A stretch of DNA of 64,000 bases from Ktedonobacter sp. SOSP1-85 (GCF_016587415.1 NZ_BNJI01000001.1:1341501-1405500), one strand, 5' to 3'; shown: positions 55,354 through 63,905, counted from the first letter of the stretch. The notes: generated from the letters alone by a model not told the origin. Translations and numbers: made by a program.

Positions 55354-58300
55354 TTAGTTGTTCTGGATAGGTGGGTCCAGCAGTAGTACAGAGGGCATCA
55401 TATTGGGGAAAGCCAGGCGCAGCCAGGTATATCCCACACCGGTAATACCCAACATCAAGCCTGTAGTCTCCATACCCATCGGAGCACCACTCACCCAGCC
55501 CTGGCGCTCGATATTCTCCAGCAGAATCGGAGCGGCATGCTCAACATTTTCCTGATATTGTGGATCATTGAGCACAAGCGCAGCAGTGAGTAGCGTATCC
55601 AGGCTTGCCATGTCGCCATGACAAAGCGAATGGCTGTTCCCAAAGCCCCGCTTCATCGTCGCTTGCAATCCCGCCTCAATCTCTGCACGGATGGCTTCGT
55701 CATCAATGTAGCCCAGACACCCCAGGCGGGCCAGGGCAATGCCAGCTCCCCCATGGCACCAGGCCGCCATGATATATTTCTTCTGCTCATCCTTTTCTGT
55801 TCCATCGGCTTCCGCACGCAGATCGGGCCAGTTGTTATGCTGCGGCGAGAAGATATGTCGCTCAAACGCGAAAGCCTGTAACGCAGCCTCACGGAAGCGT
55901 TCATCACCACTAATATCGGCGAGGCGGAGCAGATTGAGGGCGATACCGGCATTGCCATGACCCAAACCGGCGAGCGGTGCATCCTCCGTCCTGGTAATCC
56001 AACCAATACCCACTTCTAACTGAACTTTCTTCTCCAGCAGGCGTTCGCCACACGCGATAGCGGCGTCCAGGGTTGCCTTAGACGGATGAACATGGTAGAG
56101 ACTCAAGAAAGCCGCGATAGCGCTGGCCGAACCCGCGACCACATCAAGCATTTCATCCGTGGGCACCTGCTCAACAATGGCACGCACGCACTCTTCAGCC
56201 TCCGAGAAGAGCGCAGGTTCATTCCATAGCATACCCAGATGTGAGAGGAGGTAGACATACGATGCTATGCCATTATACACACCAACATTAAAGGTACCCA
56301 CCACTTTCCTGTGGAACTCCACCTGGCCACGGAGCATCTTGAGTGCCCGTCTGGCAATGGTACTATATTTCTCTTTCCCTGCGAGCGCTCCCAGGTATGC
56401 CAGGAAAAAGATGATGCCAGCATTGCCAGCATACAAATCGGCGCCGGCAGGCCCTAACCCCCATGCCTCCTGGTCAAAAATTGATACACCCATCCAGTCA
56501 ATGAATTCGCCATTCTCTAGCATCAGTTCGTGCAGGCGCTCTCCCACTGCCAGGGCCGCATCCAGGGCACACTCGCGTGAGAACGGTCTCGGCGTAGGGT
56601 CTAGCTGTAATGAAGGGTAGAGATTTCTATTGGACCCATTCACCAGGTAGATAAACGACGAGCGGATCAGCCAACTTTGCAGCGCCAGGTCCCGTTCATT
56701 CAGGCGCAATATCTCACGCTGCACCATGTCTAACCCAGACTCAACGAAGAACTTAGGAATACGCTCGCCACGGTAACTCATAAGATCGCGTGAGGAGGCA
56801 TGGGAATAGAAGAAAGGAATATCCCCGGCCCACATATCAGCGGTCTCGGCATCGATCACGTGTAAGAGCGGCGGAATGATGTCAACAGTAAACCATAAAC
56901 GATCAAATAACCGGTCACGATCCAGGGCATCGCGCAGCACATTAGGATGGTGGCTGTGCTCCAGCAAGGTGTAGTAGAATTGCGTGTGGCGGACCAGGCA
57001 GCGCACTTCGTCCTGCGCGAAGAGCGGTATCATTCTCGTCACAAGCTCCTCGCGATGAGCGAGTAGCAGGCGATACACGCTGGTAAAACCTGTCACCAGG
57101 CACTCAGAATAATCGAAGGGATCAACAAACTGTCCTTGTAGCGTCGGCAGGTTCTGACCAAGCGCCATCTCAACCCGCTCGCGCTTAATGCTCATTTCGT
57201 CAGTTCCCATTCCCTGTAGGGTTGACACAGGAACTGCCGAGAGCTGGCCAGGTCGACCACCGACGCCACTAATATCAACGCCGTCCTGATTCTCGTCCGA
57301 CCAGATACGACTAGGTAGCAGCCCTATATTTAAGACAGTGCGTGGCGGCCCATCCACTACGTGGGCTTCCTGATTATCTTCAGATGCCTCTGCCGGGTCC
57401 CCCGCCAGGGGCAGGAATAACACCTCTAGATCGATCAAGAAGGGATGCTCGCCGCAAGCGATCAGGTTCTCGGCGTGGAAATCCGCAGCCTGCAAGGCGT
57501 AGAGAAGCGCCAGGAATCCTCCCTGTCGCTGATAGAAGCGCTCAAGCTCATCAGTGGATTGGCAGGGAGCGTTGGGAATAAACTCTACCCAGCCATATTG
57601 CTCCCGGTTGAGCAGCGTAAAGGGGCGAAAAGCGGGTTGAAAACCGTGTTCGTTCAGCCAGAGCAGCAATTCTTGAAAATGGATATCTGTAGACAGTGGG
57701 CGTGGCTTATAGACGAGGCGGAAGCCAGAACTCCAACGCAGAACAGACACACTCTGTCCGCCTCGATGCGTATCGCCCTGCCCACCCTGTATCTCAATCA
57801 GCATGCCCGGGTCCTGATCGGGACAGAAGGTCGCGCGTATCTCCTTCCAATCACGGCAGAGCCGTCTCAGGATTTCCAGGTGAACCTCCAGCCAGCTTTC
57901 AATGCCCTCAATAAGCAGACGAGCAAGTACTACGTACTCTTCTAGGAAGGCCAGCATGTTTTGTTTCGAACTGAGTTGTTGCAGAAAGTTTTGAAAGCGT
58001 TCTTCTGGAATCTCGCCTTGCAACCGTCCTTCCACACGCGCGACGTTTAGCTCAAGCACAAAAGCCTTGGCTGACTTATTCAAGAGGAAGTCTGGCAAGA
58101 GCGTGAAGAGCTTCGTGACGACCTGCTCCCGCTCAAAAGGCAGAGCCGTAAATTCTTCCGCAATACGATCCACACCATCCCTCAGGCGGCGGTAGGCATA
58201 TATCAATAGGGGTTGAAGCGTGGTAATAAACGAATGAGAGATGGCCTGATTCTGCTCTATGAGCTTGAGCACCTCCTCCTCTGGCGCCTGCTCGTCTTGA

Positions 58301-58659
58301 AAGATAGAAAGCAGGGTACGTAGCCATTCAGGTACAGTAGTGACGCACTCTTTGAGGAATTCAGGGGGCACACTCAGCAATTGCAGGAACTCTTCCTCCG
58401 TTACGCCAATCTTTGCCAGGCGCTGCGCAAAATAGTGCTCATCTTTAAATGGGCGCTGCTCCTTCCAGCGTGTCAATCGCCGTTTCGCAGTTGCGCTCGC
58501 TTCCTGCGATGGCGTAGGGAAAGGTTTGTCAGCGCGGGCAAGCAGAGCGGCCCGCTCCGCGAGTGTTAGGGCGCGGTACCAGTTCGCGCTCACATGTGTA
58601 TATGACTGCAGCTCAAGCGTAGATGCGCTTGTAGATGAGGTAATCTCTTTCATGCTCAT
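55354..58659 (-). CDS. lanM: Class II lanthipeptide synthetase LanM (second copy)
   Basis: This 1101-residue enzyme has the same layout as the LanM at 50966. The dehydratase includes GQGDTHRGGQSVSVLRW, LVYKPRPLSTD and ADFHAENLIACGEHPFLIDL. The cyclase has zinc ligands Cys968 (AWCHGGAG), Cys1013 and His1014 (SLCHGD). Both copies share the N-terminal signature VSANWYRALTL. It lies directly downstream of the family of six Gly-rich precursors (59-64 kb) on the same strand and is the likely enzyme for them. No LanT transporter-protease or immunity gene is visible in the window. Confidence 0.95.
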   Translation of the reverse strand: MSMKEITSSTSASTLELQSYTHVSANWYRALTLAERAALLARADKPFPTPSQEASATAKRRLTRWKEQRPFKDEHYFAQRLAKIGVTEEEFLQLLSVPPEFLKECVTTVPEWLRTLLSIFQDEQAPEEEVLKLIEQNQAISHSFITTLQPLLIYAYRRLRDGVDRIAEEFTALPFEREQVVTKLFTLLPDFLLNKSAKAFVLELNVARVEGRLQGEIPEERFQNFLQQLSSKQNMLAFLEEYVVLARLLIEGIESWLEVHLEILRRLCRDWKEIRATFCPDQDPGMLIEIQGGQGDTHRGGQSVSVLRWSSGFRLVYKPRPLSTDIHFQELLLWLNEHGFQPAFRPFTLLNREQYGWVEFIPNAPCQSTDELERFYQRQGGFLALLYALQAADFHAENLIACGEHPFLIDLEVLFLPLAGDPAEASEDNQEAHVVDGPPRTVLNIGLLPSRIWSDENQDGVDISGVGGRPGQLSAVPVSTLQGMGTDEMSIKRERVEMALGQNLPTLQGQFVDPFDYSECLVTGFTSVYRLLLAHREELVTRMIPLFAQDEVRCLVRHTQFYYTLLEHSHHPNVLRDALDRDRLFDRLWFTVDIIPPLLHVIDAETADMWAGDIPFFYSHASSRDLMSYRGERIPKFFVESGLDMVQREILRLNERDLALQSWLIRSSFIYLVNGSNRNLYPSLQLDPTPRPFSRECALDAALAVGERLHELMLENGEFIDWMGVSIFDQEAWGLGPAGADLYAGNAGIIFFLAYLGALAGKEKYSTIARRALKMLRGQVEFHRKVVGTFNVGVYNGIASYVYLLSHLGMLWNEPALFSEAEECVRAIVEQVPTDEMLDVVAGSASAIAAFLSLYHVHPSKATLDAAIACGERLLEKKVQLEVGIGWITRTEDAPLAGLGHGNAGIALNLLRLADISGDERFREAALQAFAFERHIFSPQHNNWPDLRAEADGTEKDEQKKYIMAAWCHGGAGIALARLGCLGYIDDEAIRAEIEAGLQATMKRGFGNSHSLCHGDMASLDTLLTAALVLNDPQYQENVEHAAPILLENIERQGWVSGAPMGMETTGLMLGITGVGYTWLRLAFPNMMPSVLLLDPPIQNN

Positions 58660-58690
58660 AGATATGCTTTCCTCAAAACACTAATGCTTC

Positions 58691-58768
58691 TTATCCGAAA
58701 CCCTGAGCGCGCTTGCCGTGCCACCGCTTGCCCCCGAATGTGGGTTAGGTGGTTGAGTTTCGGAATAA
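58691..58768. repeat. Dispersed palindromic intergenic repeat, copy 3
   Basis: Bounded by TTATCCGAAACC and GAGTTTCGGAATAA, with an inner CCCCCGAATGTGGGTT comparable to CCCCGAATGGGGGTT of copy 1 (9521-9590). More diverged than copies 1 and 2. It lies just upstream of the second lanM. Confidence 0.55.
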
Positions 58769-59006
58769 GATCTGAGAGTTAGCAATGAGAGAGGAAAAAT
58801 AATATGATGTATCTTTTCACAACGATGCACCAGAAGGGTGGGTATTTTAAATTTACTTCAGCAATGCATCTAAACTATGCAGGGACTTTTGTTAACTTTC
58901 CACATATTATTTTCCTCAAAATTCTCTATTAATATTATATTAATCAGGCAAAAGTCTAGCTTATAACGCACTACAAGCAGGCAAGTATACTATCGTGAAA
59001 TAAAAA

Positions 59007-59038
59007 AAGAGAGCTGGGGCATCAGCCCCGGCTCTCTT
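59007..59038 (-). terminator. Terminator of precursor gene 59078-59515
   Basis: A 14-bp stem (AAGAGAGCTGGGGC / GCCCCGGCTCTCTT, one G-T) with loop ATCA, followed on the minus strand by TTTTTATTTC. Confidence 0.85.
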
Positions 59039-59077
59039 CTCTGTTGCATCAGATATGCGTCAATAGGTGTGTGTTCT

Positions 59078-59515
59078 TTATTTGTTGCCCCCGAAGATAC
59101 ACACGTTGTTACCGAGACCGCCCGAAATGCTGCATCCGAAATCGAAATTAATGTTTCTACGATCCCGAGTGGTGGTGTGATCTCCAAAGAGAGCTATGGT
59201 GAGGTTATCAAGGAGGCCGCCGTTTCTGTTACGGTCATTCTCACCAAGGTCCACGTTGGTTGTGGGGCGAATTGAGAAGTTGTTGCAGTAGTAGGAGTTA
59301 TTTTTAACGCCAAAAGCGCTAACATCGGACTTCGCCACACCGCCGCCAGCGCCGACGCCGCCAGCGCCTACACCTGTGCCTGTAATCTGCTCCAGTTCGG
59401 CCTCGCTCAGCTCGGCCTCGCCCGCTGGATTCTCAATTAACTGCGCCCACTGCTCCCGGCTCAGGCTCTGGCGATACTCCTCGTCTTTCCACGCGCGTGT
59501 CATATCAAACTGCAT
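59078..59515 (-). CDS. Lanthipeptide precursor of the Gly-rich three-Cys family (copy 1)
   Basis: This is a 145-residue precursor. The leader (MQFDMTRAWKDEEYRQSL to AELSEAELEQITGTG) is followed by a Gly/Val/Ala spacer. The first core block is NSYYCNNFSIRPTTN. A variable middle rich in Asn, Asp and Arg follows, then the second core block NFDFGCSISGG with CIFGGN at the end. Three Cys are placed as in the other family members. Conserved Ser/Thr near them (S-Y-Y-C; C-S-I-S) could form rings. The start at 59515 has AAAGGA upstream. Confidence 0.8.
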   Translation of the reverse strand: MQFDMTRAWKDEEYRQSLSREQWAQLIENPAGEAELSEAELEQITGTGVGAGGVGAGGGVAKSDVSAFGVKNNSYYCNNFSIRPTTNVDLGENDRNRNGGLLDNLTIALFGDHTTTRDRRNINFDFGCSISGGLGNNVCIFGGNK

Positions 59516-59783
59516 AATTCTATATTCCTTTCTCGGTTTCAACCTGATTGTCGTAATACCCATCAGCGCCCGCAGAGCCTTTTCCCTTGAAGGGGTTTCC
59601 TCTGCCTCACCTCTTTCACTTCTTTGGAAGCTGTAGCTACGCCCACAACTCTGAATTCATTTGCATCTCTTACGGGACACCTGTTACCAGTATATCTAAA
59701 AAGTAAAACTAAATGTATTATGCGAATTATAATATTTTCAGCATATTTGTAATCAATATGCACAACTCGCCACAGCGTAGAAG

Positions 59784-59819
59784 GCAGGAGAGCCAGGGCA
59801 TGAGCAGTGGCTCTCCTGC
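59784..59819 (-). terminator. Terminator of precursor gene 59850-60227
   Basis: A 12-bp stem GCAGGAGAGCCA / TGGCTCTCCTGC with a 12-base loop, 30 bases past the stop codon. No clear T-run. Confidence 0.75.
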
Positions 59820-59849
59820 TGTCTATAGCGAATGCCTCCAGTTCTTTCT

Positions 59850-60227
59850 TTAGTTTCCACCGAAGATGCAGGTGCCGCCGAAGCCACCTGAGACGCTGCA
59901 TGAAAAGTTAAACCTGCCACCTCCGCCAAAGATGCCTCCGTCAAAGGTGTCTCCGCCAAAGGCGCCTCCATCAAAACCCAGATTGGTTGTGCCGCCGCCT
60001 GAGAAGTTGCCACAATAGTAGGAGTTGCCGACAATGCCGCCAGCAAAGCCATAGCCTCCACCATAACCACCGCCATAGCCTCCACTCGTGCCGTTAATAA
60101 GCGCCAGCTCAGCCTCGCTCAGTTCAACCTCGCCAACCGGGCATTCAGGCAGCAGAGACTGCTCGCTCTGGCTCAGTTGCTCACGATACTCCTCGTTTTT
60201 CCACGCGTATACTATGTTATACTTCAT
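59850..60227 (-). CDS. Lanthipeptide precursor of the Gly-rich three-Cys family (copy 2, shortest middle)
   Basis: This is a 125-residue precursor with leader MKYNIVYAWKNEEYREQL to ELSEAELALINGT, then a repetitive GGYGGGYGGGYG spacer. The core has NSYYCGNFSGGGTTN, then a Gly/Phe/Asp-rich middle instead of the charged linker of its sisters, then FNFSCSVSGGFGG and TCIFGGN at the end. The leader has an extra Cys. It is the most diverged family member. ATG at 60227, ribosome site AAGGAACAC. Confidence 0.8.
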   Translation of the reverse strand: MKYNIVYAWKNEEYREQLSQSEQSLLPECPVGEVELSEAELALINGTSGGYGGGYGGGYGFAGGIVGNSYYCGNFSGGGTTNLGFDGGAFGGDTFDGGIFGGGGRFNFSCSVSGGFGGTCIFGGN

Positions 60228-60494
60228 TATTATGTGTTCCTTCCTCTGTTTTATACTGAATATTTTGGTATCCCTCAGTGAAAACAGAGTTCGTTCCTTT
60301 GCAGAATACCACCCCACTTCACCTCTTCTTATAACGATGAAAGACAAAATACTCGCGGCCTTCTGTCCCTCACTCCTCAAGTGGTCTACCTGCCTTAGTA
60401 TACGCAATATATAAATAGCCGTTAAAGCATATATAATACGCTATGGCAATTACTTAGGGCTTTTCTCTATAGCTTCTGAAGACGATCTTTTTCA

Positions 60495-60538
60495 AACGAC
60501 AAGAGGGTCAGGGCATACGCCCTGACCCTCTTGTCGTT
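60495..60538 (-). terminator. Palindromic terminator, tandem unit A
   Basis: A perfect 20-bp stem with loop ATAC. The inner part GAGGGTCAGGGC / GCCCTGACCCTC is shared with units B-D, while the outer 8 bp (AACGACAA/TTGTCGTT) are specific. On the minus strand it is followed by TGAAAAAGA rather than a T-run. Confidence 0.85.
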
Positions 60539-60568
60539 GCGCTGCTAAAGCCGCGCAAATAGAGTACT

Positions 60569-60988
60569 TTAGTTTCCGCCGAAGATACAAGTGCCGCCGC
60601 CGATGCCACCAGAAATGCTGCAACCAAAATCGAAGCGGTTGTTGCGGGTATTGCGCCTGTTGTTGTGTACGAGGTCAACGGTAGCAAAACTCGCTTTCAC
60701 GTCGTTGTCGTTATCCTGATCCTCATTACGGCGATCGGCGAGGTTCAGGTTGGTGCGGGGGCGAATGGAGAAGTTGCCACAGTAGTAGGAGTTGCCAACA
60801 ATGCCGCCAGCAGACTTATAGCCCTCAGACACACCACCGCCAAAACCGATGCCACCACCGCCAGCACCTGTGCCTGTGATCTGCTCCAGTTCGGCCTCGC
60901 TCAGCTCAGCCACCGGGCTTTCAATCGCCTCCTCCAGGCTCTCGCGATACTCTTCGTCTTTCCACGCGCGGGTCATATCGTACTGCAT
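60569..60988 (-). CDS. Lanthipeptide precursor of the Gly-rich three-Cys family (copy 3, unit A)
   Basis: This is a 139-residue precursor. The leader QYDMTRAWKDEEYRESL to VAELSEAELEQITGTG is followed by a GAGGGGIGFGGG spacer. Core block 1 is GNSYYCGNFSIRPRTNLNL. The charged variable middle (RRNEDQDNDNDVKASF) is next. Core block 2 is NNRFDFGCSISGG, with TCIFGGN at the end. The ribosome site GAAAGGAACAC lies about 10 bases before the ATG. Upstream starts reach into the conserved 5' leader and are not used by the sister copies in common, so ATG 60988 is preferred. Confidence 0.82.
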   Translation of the reverse strand: MQYDMTRAWKDEEYRESLEEAIESPVAELSEAELEQITGTGAGGGGIGFGGGVSEGYKSAGGIVGNSYYCGNFSIRPRTNLNLADRRNEDQDNDNDVKASFATVDLVHNNRRNTRNNRFDFGCSISGGIGGGTCIFGGN

Positions 60989-61159
60989 TCGTGTGTGTTC
61001 CTTTCTTAGTTTCAACCTGATGATTATCACGGCACCCCGCGAGAGAACCTGGAGCGCGTCTTCTTGAAGCACGCTCCTCCTCTTCTCTTCTTCCCAGCGC
61101 AAGATGAGGCTTTTCAACCTGCTTCCACCTTCCACCTGTCATGCGGGCCACCTATTGCT

Positions 61160-61165
61160 ATTATA
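61160..61165 (-). promoter_or_regulatory. Conserved -10 element, unit A precursor promoter
   Basis: On the minus strand TATAAT (61165-61160) lies within TTAAGTATAATAGCAATAGG, repeated nearly base for base in front of units B and C. No good -35 was found at the usual spacing. Confidence 0.5.
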
Positions 61166-61257
61166 CTTAAGATGTAAAACGATATTTAGTATACATGATA
61201 ATATGCCCCTCTTTCCCTGCCCTTCGCACTCGCCCACGCATCCCGTTCGCCCGACTT

Positions 61258-61303
61258 CAAGCACGAGAGGGTCAGGGCATATGCCCTGACCCTCTCGTGC
61301 TTG
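61258..61303 (-). terminator. Palindromic terminator, tandem unit B
   Basis: A 46-base perfect palindrome centred on CATATG. The inner 28 bases (GAGGGTCAGGGCAT and its complement) are identical to units C and D; the outer arms (CAAGCACGA) differ. Confidence 0.85.
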
Positions 61304-61335
61304 CTTCTGTCTAAAATAGCGCTACTGGCGTAGCC

Positions 61336-61773
61336 CTAGTTTCCACCGAAGATGCAGTTTCCACCGAAGCCGCTTGAGATACTGCAACCAAAATCGAAGC
61401 GGTTGGTGCGAGTATCGCGTCTGTTGGTGCTCGTGAGGTCAACGTCTGCGAGAGGTCCTGCAAAGATGTCGTTGCCCTGATTCCCATCACGGCGCCTCTG
61501 CTCGCCAAGATTCAGATTGGTGCGGGGGCGAATGGAGAAGTTGCCACAGTAGTAGGAGTTACTGACAATGCCGCCAGCAGAGAGATAGCCCTTAGACACA
61601 CCGCCACCGTAGCCGATACCACCATAGCCGCCGCCACCGTAGCCACCATCACCCGTACCCGTGATTTGCTCCAGCTCGGCCTCGCTCAGCTCGGCCACCG
61701 GGCTTTCAATCGACTCGTCCAGGCTCTCGCGATACTCTTCGTCTTTCCACGCGCGGGTCTTATCATACTGCAT
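61336..61773 (-). CDS. Lanthipeptide precursor of the Gly-rich three-Cys family (copy 4, unit B)
   Basis: This is a 145-residue precursor with leader QYDKTRAWKDEEYRESL to VAELSEAELEQITGTG, then a long GGYGGGGYGGIGYGGG spacer. Core block 1 is SNSYYCGNFSIRPRTNLNL. The middle is RRRDGNQGNDIFAGPLADVD, with fewer acidic residues than in unit A. Core block 2 is TNRFDFGCSISSGFGG, with NCIFGGN at the end. Ribosome site and leader as in unit A. Confidence 0.82.
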   Translation of the reverse strand: MQYDKTRAWKDEEYRESLDESIESPVAELSEAELEQITGTGDGGYGGGGYGGIGYGGGVSKGYLSAGGIVSNSYYCGNFSIRPRTNLNLGEQRRRDGNQGNDIFAGPLADVDLTSTNRRDTRTNRFDFGCSISSGFGGNCIFGGN

Positions 61774-61940
61774 TCGTGTATGTTCCTTTCTTGGTTTCAA
61801 CCTGGTTATCATGGCACCCCGCGAGAGAGCCTGGAGCGCGTCTCCTTGAAGCACGCTCCTCCTCTTCTCTTCTTCCCAGCGCAAGATGAGGCTTTTCAAC
61901 CTGCTTCATCTTCCACCTGCCAAGCGGGCCACCTATTGCT

Positions 61941-61946
61941 ATTATA
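61941..61946 (-). promoter_or_regulatory. Conserved -10 element, unit B precursor promoter
   Basis: TATAAT on the minus strand in the same surrounding sequence as at 61160, about 170 bases before the start codon. Confidence 0.5.
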
Positions 61947-62038
61947 CTTAAGATGTAAAACGATATTTAGTATACATGACAATATGCCCTTCTTTCCCTG
62001 CCCTTTGCACTCGCCCACGCATCCCGCTCGCCCGACTC

Positions 62039-62084
62039 CAAGCGCAAGAGGGTCAGGGCATATGCCCTGACCCTCTTGCGCTTG
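62039..62084 (-). terminator. Palindromic terminator, tandem unit C
   Basis: A 46-base perfect palindrome centred on CATATG. Inner core as in unit B; outer arms CAAGCGCAA, with matched changes on both sides. Confidence 0.85.
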
Positions 62085-62116
62085 CTTCTGTCTAAAATAG
62101 CGCTACTGGCGTAGCC

Positions 62117-62539
62117 CTAGTTTCCACCGAAGATGCAGTTTCCACCGAAGCCGCTTGAGATACTGCAACCAAAATCGAAGCGATTGTTGCGAGTGTCGCG
62201 CCTGTTGTTGCGTACGAGGTCAACGTTAGCAAAACTCGCTTTCACGTCGTTGTCGCCATGATCCTCATCACGGCGATCGCCGAGGTTCACGTTGGTGCGG
62301 GGTCGATACGAGAAGTTGCCGCAGAAGTAGGAGTTGCCAACGACGCCGAAAGCGCTGGTGCCGTACTTCTCCACACCGCCGCCAACGCCGATACCACCAG
62401 CGCCACCACCGTAGCCGCCGGTACCGGTAATCTGCTCCAGCTCGGCCTCGCTCAGCTCGGCTACTGGGCTTTCAATCGCCTCCTCCAGGCTCTCGCGATA
62501 CTCTTCGTCTTTCCACGCGCGGGTCTCATCGTATTGCAT
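62117..62539 (-). CDS. Lanthipeptide precursor of the Gly-rich three-Cys family (copy 5, unit C)
   Basis: This is a 140-residue precursor with leader QYDETRAWKDEEYRESL to VAELSEAELEQITGTG, then GGYGGGAGGIGVGGG. Unlike units A and B it has EKYGTSAFGV before core block 1 (VGNSYFCGNFSYRPRTN, with Phe and Tyr changes). The middle is RRDEDHGDNDVKASFANVD. Core block 2 is NNRFDFGCSISSGFGG, with NCIFGGN at the end. Confidence 0.82.
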   Translation of the reverse strand: MQYDETRAWKDEEYRESLEEAIESPVAELSEAELEQITGTGGYGGGAGGIGVGGGVEKYGTSAFGVVGNSYFCGNFSYRPRTNVNLGDRRDEDHGDNDVKASFANVDLVRNNRRDTRNNRFDFGCSISSGFGGNCIFGGN

Positions 62540-62706
62540 TCGTGTATGTTCCTTTCTTGGTTTCAACCTGATTATCACGGCAACCCCGCGAGAGAACCTG
62601 GAGCGCGTCTCCTTGAAGCACGCTACTCCTCTTCTCTTCTTCCCAATGCAAGATGAGGCTTTTCAACCTGTTTCATCTTCCACTTCCAAGCGGGCTACCT
62701 ATTGCT

Positions 62707-62712
62707 ATTATA
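62707..62712 (-). promoter_or_regulatory. Conserved -10 element, unit C precursor promoter
   Basis: TATAAT on the minus strand. The sequence further upstream diverges from units A and B just beyond it. Confidence 0.45.
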
Positions 62713-62958
62713 CTTAATATACAAAGTAGCATTTATTATAAATTGAAAACCATATTTCCCGTTATTTTAATTTCATTCTTTCATGCTGGATGACTATCTA
62801 GACCTTCGCGTGTGGAAAACCTCTATACACCCTTTCCACAAGCGAAACAGGATGGGATAGGAGCAGTTTTGCGGGGCGTGACGATATGGGCTTTAGCCCG
62901 CCGCAAGCCACGCCGTTTCAACAGCAGTGGTGAGGCGTTTGTGGCTTTAGCCTTGCAC

Positions 62959-62987
62959 TTGACGAACAAACGTTCTCCTGTTATAAT
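62959..62987 (+). promoter_or_regulatory. Strong sigma70-type promoter for a plus-strand RNA
   Basis: TTGACG (62959-62964) and a perfect TATAAT (62982-62987) are exactly 17 bases apart. Transcription would start near 62994 and run against the surrounding precursor genes. Confidence 0.7.
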
Positions 62988-62993
62988 AAGCAA

Positions 62994-63345
62994 ATGCAGC
63001 AACGAAGGCACGACCCCAGTACGGCTTTAGGAAGTGTTGCGAGAACGAAGAACATGCAGAAGAAAAGCCTCCCACTGCTGGCAACAGCAGCTCTCGAAAG
63101 AGAAAGGTGTTCACTCTCTCCAAGCTATCAAAAGCTTCGCAGGGCTACACAACGGCAAAGCAAGGCATGAGAGCTTGAACGGGCAGGGCACCGCCCTTCA
63201 AGATATCTGATGTGTAGATCAGAGCTTGAGCGTATTCCTCTCCCACTACGGGGTTGAACGAGTTGTAGCCACGCTACATCCACTCACAGCACCGACTACG
63301 AAGGAGTGCACGAAGAAGCCGTACGGTTTCAACCGTTGGCGGAGT
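62994..63345 (+). ncRNA. Candidate structured non-coding RNA (possibly a stand-alone HEARO/omega RNA)
   Basis: No frame with family resemblance exists here, but the plus strand is full of compact hairpins: CTGCTG-GCAA-CAGCAG near 63070, CTCTCGAAAGAG, GGGC...GCCC near 63185, TGTAGC-CAC-GCTACA near 63262, and GCCGTACGG near 63320. A near-consensus promoter sits directly upstream. Structured RNAs of this size accompany IscB/IsrB-type elements and can stand alone in Ktedonobacter, which is why that identity is proposed. It is not established by sequence alone. A group II intron domain was considered and not supported. Confidence 0.42.
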
Positions 63346-63408
63346 GTCACAAACAACATGGTATCTGCATAGTGCCCGATCATATCGGCTTCTCACAACA
63401 CGCGTTTC

Positions 63409-63454
63409 CACGTATAAGAGGGTCAGGGCATATGCCCTGACCCTCTTATACGTG
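63409..63454 (-). terminator. Palindromic terminator, tandem unit D
   Basis: A 46-base perfect palindrome centred on CATATG. Inner core as in units B and C; outer arms CACGTATAA, different from both yet fully complementary. Confidence 0.85.
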
Positions 63455-63485
63455 CTTCTGTCTAAAATAGCGCTACTGGTGTGCT

Positions 63486-63905
63486 CTACTTTCCACCGAA
63501 GAGACAGAATCCACCGAAGCCACCCGAGACACTGCAACCAAAATCGAAGCGATTATTGCGCGTATTGCGCCTGTTGGTGTTCTGGAGGTCAACGGAAGCA
63601 AAACTCGCTTTCACGTCGTTGTCGCCATGATCCTCATCATCACGGCGATTGCCAAGGTTCAGATCGGTGCGGGGGCGAATGGAGAAGTTGCCACAGTAGT
63701 AGGAGTTGCCTTTGACGCCGAAAGCGCTAACGCCGTACTTCTCCACGCCACCGCCGACGCCGATACCACCGCCACCATAGCCGCCGGTACCGGTAATCTG
63801 CTCCAGCTCGGCCTCGCTCAGCTCGGCTACTGGGCTTTCAATCGCCTCCTCCAGGCTCTCGCGATACTCTTCGTCTTTCCACGCGCGGGTCTCATTGTAC
63901 TGCAT
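63486..63905 (-). CDS. Lanthipeptide precursor of the Gly-rich three-Cys family (copy 6, unit D)
   Basis: This is a 139-residue precursor with leader QYNETRAWKDEEYRESL to VAELSEAELEQITGTG, then GGYGGGGIGVGGG and EKYGVSAFGV. Core block 1 is KGNSYYCGNFSIRPRTDLNL. The middle is RRDDEDHGDNDVKASFASVD. Core block 2 is NNRFDFGCSVSGGFGG, with FCLFGGK at the end. It is closest to unit C. The 5' leader diverges from units A-C about 60 bases upstream of the ATG, close to the window end. Confidence 0.82.
   Translation of the reverse strand: MQYNETRAWKDEEYRESLEEAIESPVAELSEAELEQITGTGGYGGGGIGVGGGVEKYGVSAFGVKGNSYYCGNFSIRPRTDLNLGNRRDDEDHGDNDVKASFASVDLQNTNRRNTRNNRFDFGCSVSGGFGGFCLFGGK

Noticed and set aside
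62823..63011. Minus-strand frame of 62 codons in the insertion between units C and D
   Set aside because: No ribosome site or family resemblance; it overlaps the promoter of the plus-strand RNA.
60495..63454. Regularly spaced palindromes as a CRISPR array
   Set aside because: The spacing is about 780 to 1400 bases and each unit contains a gene; these are terminators of duplicated precursor genes.
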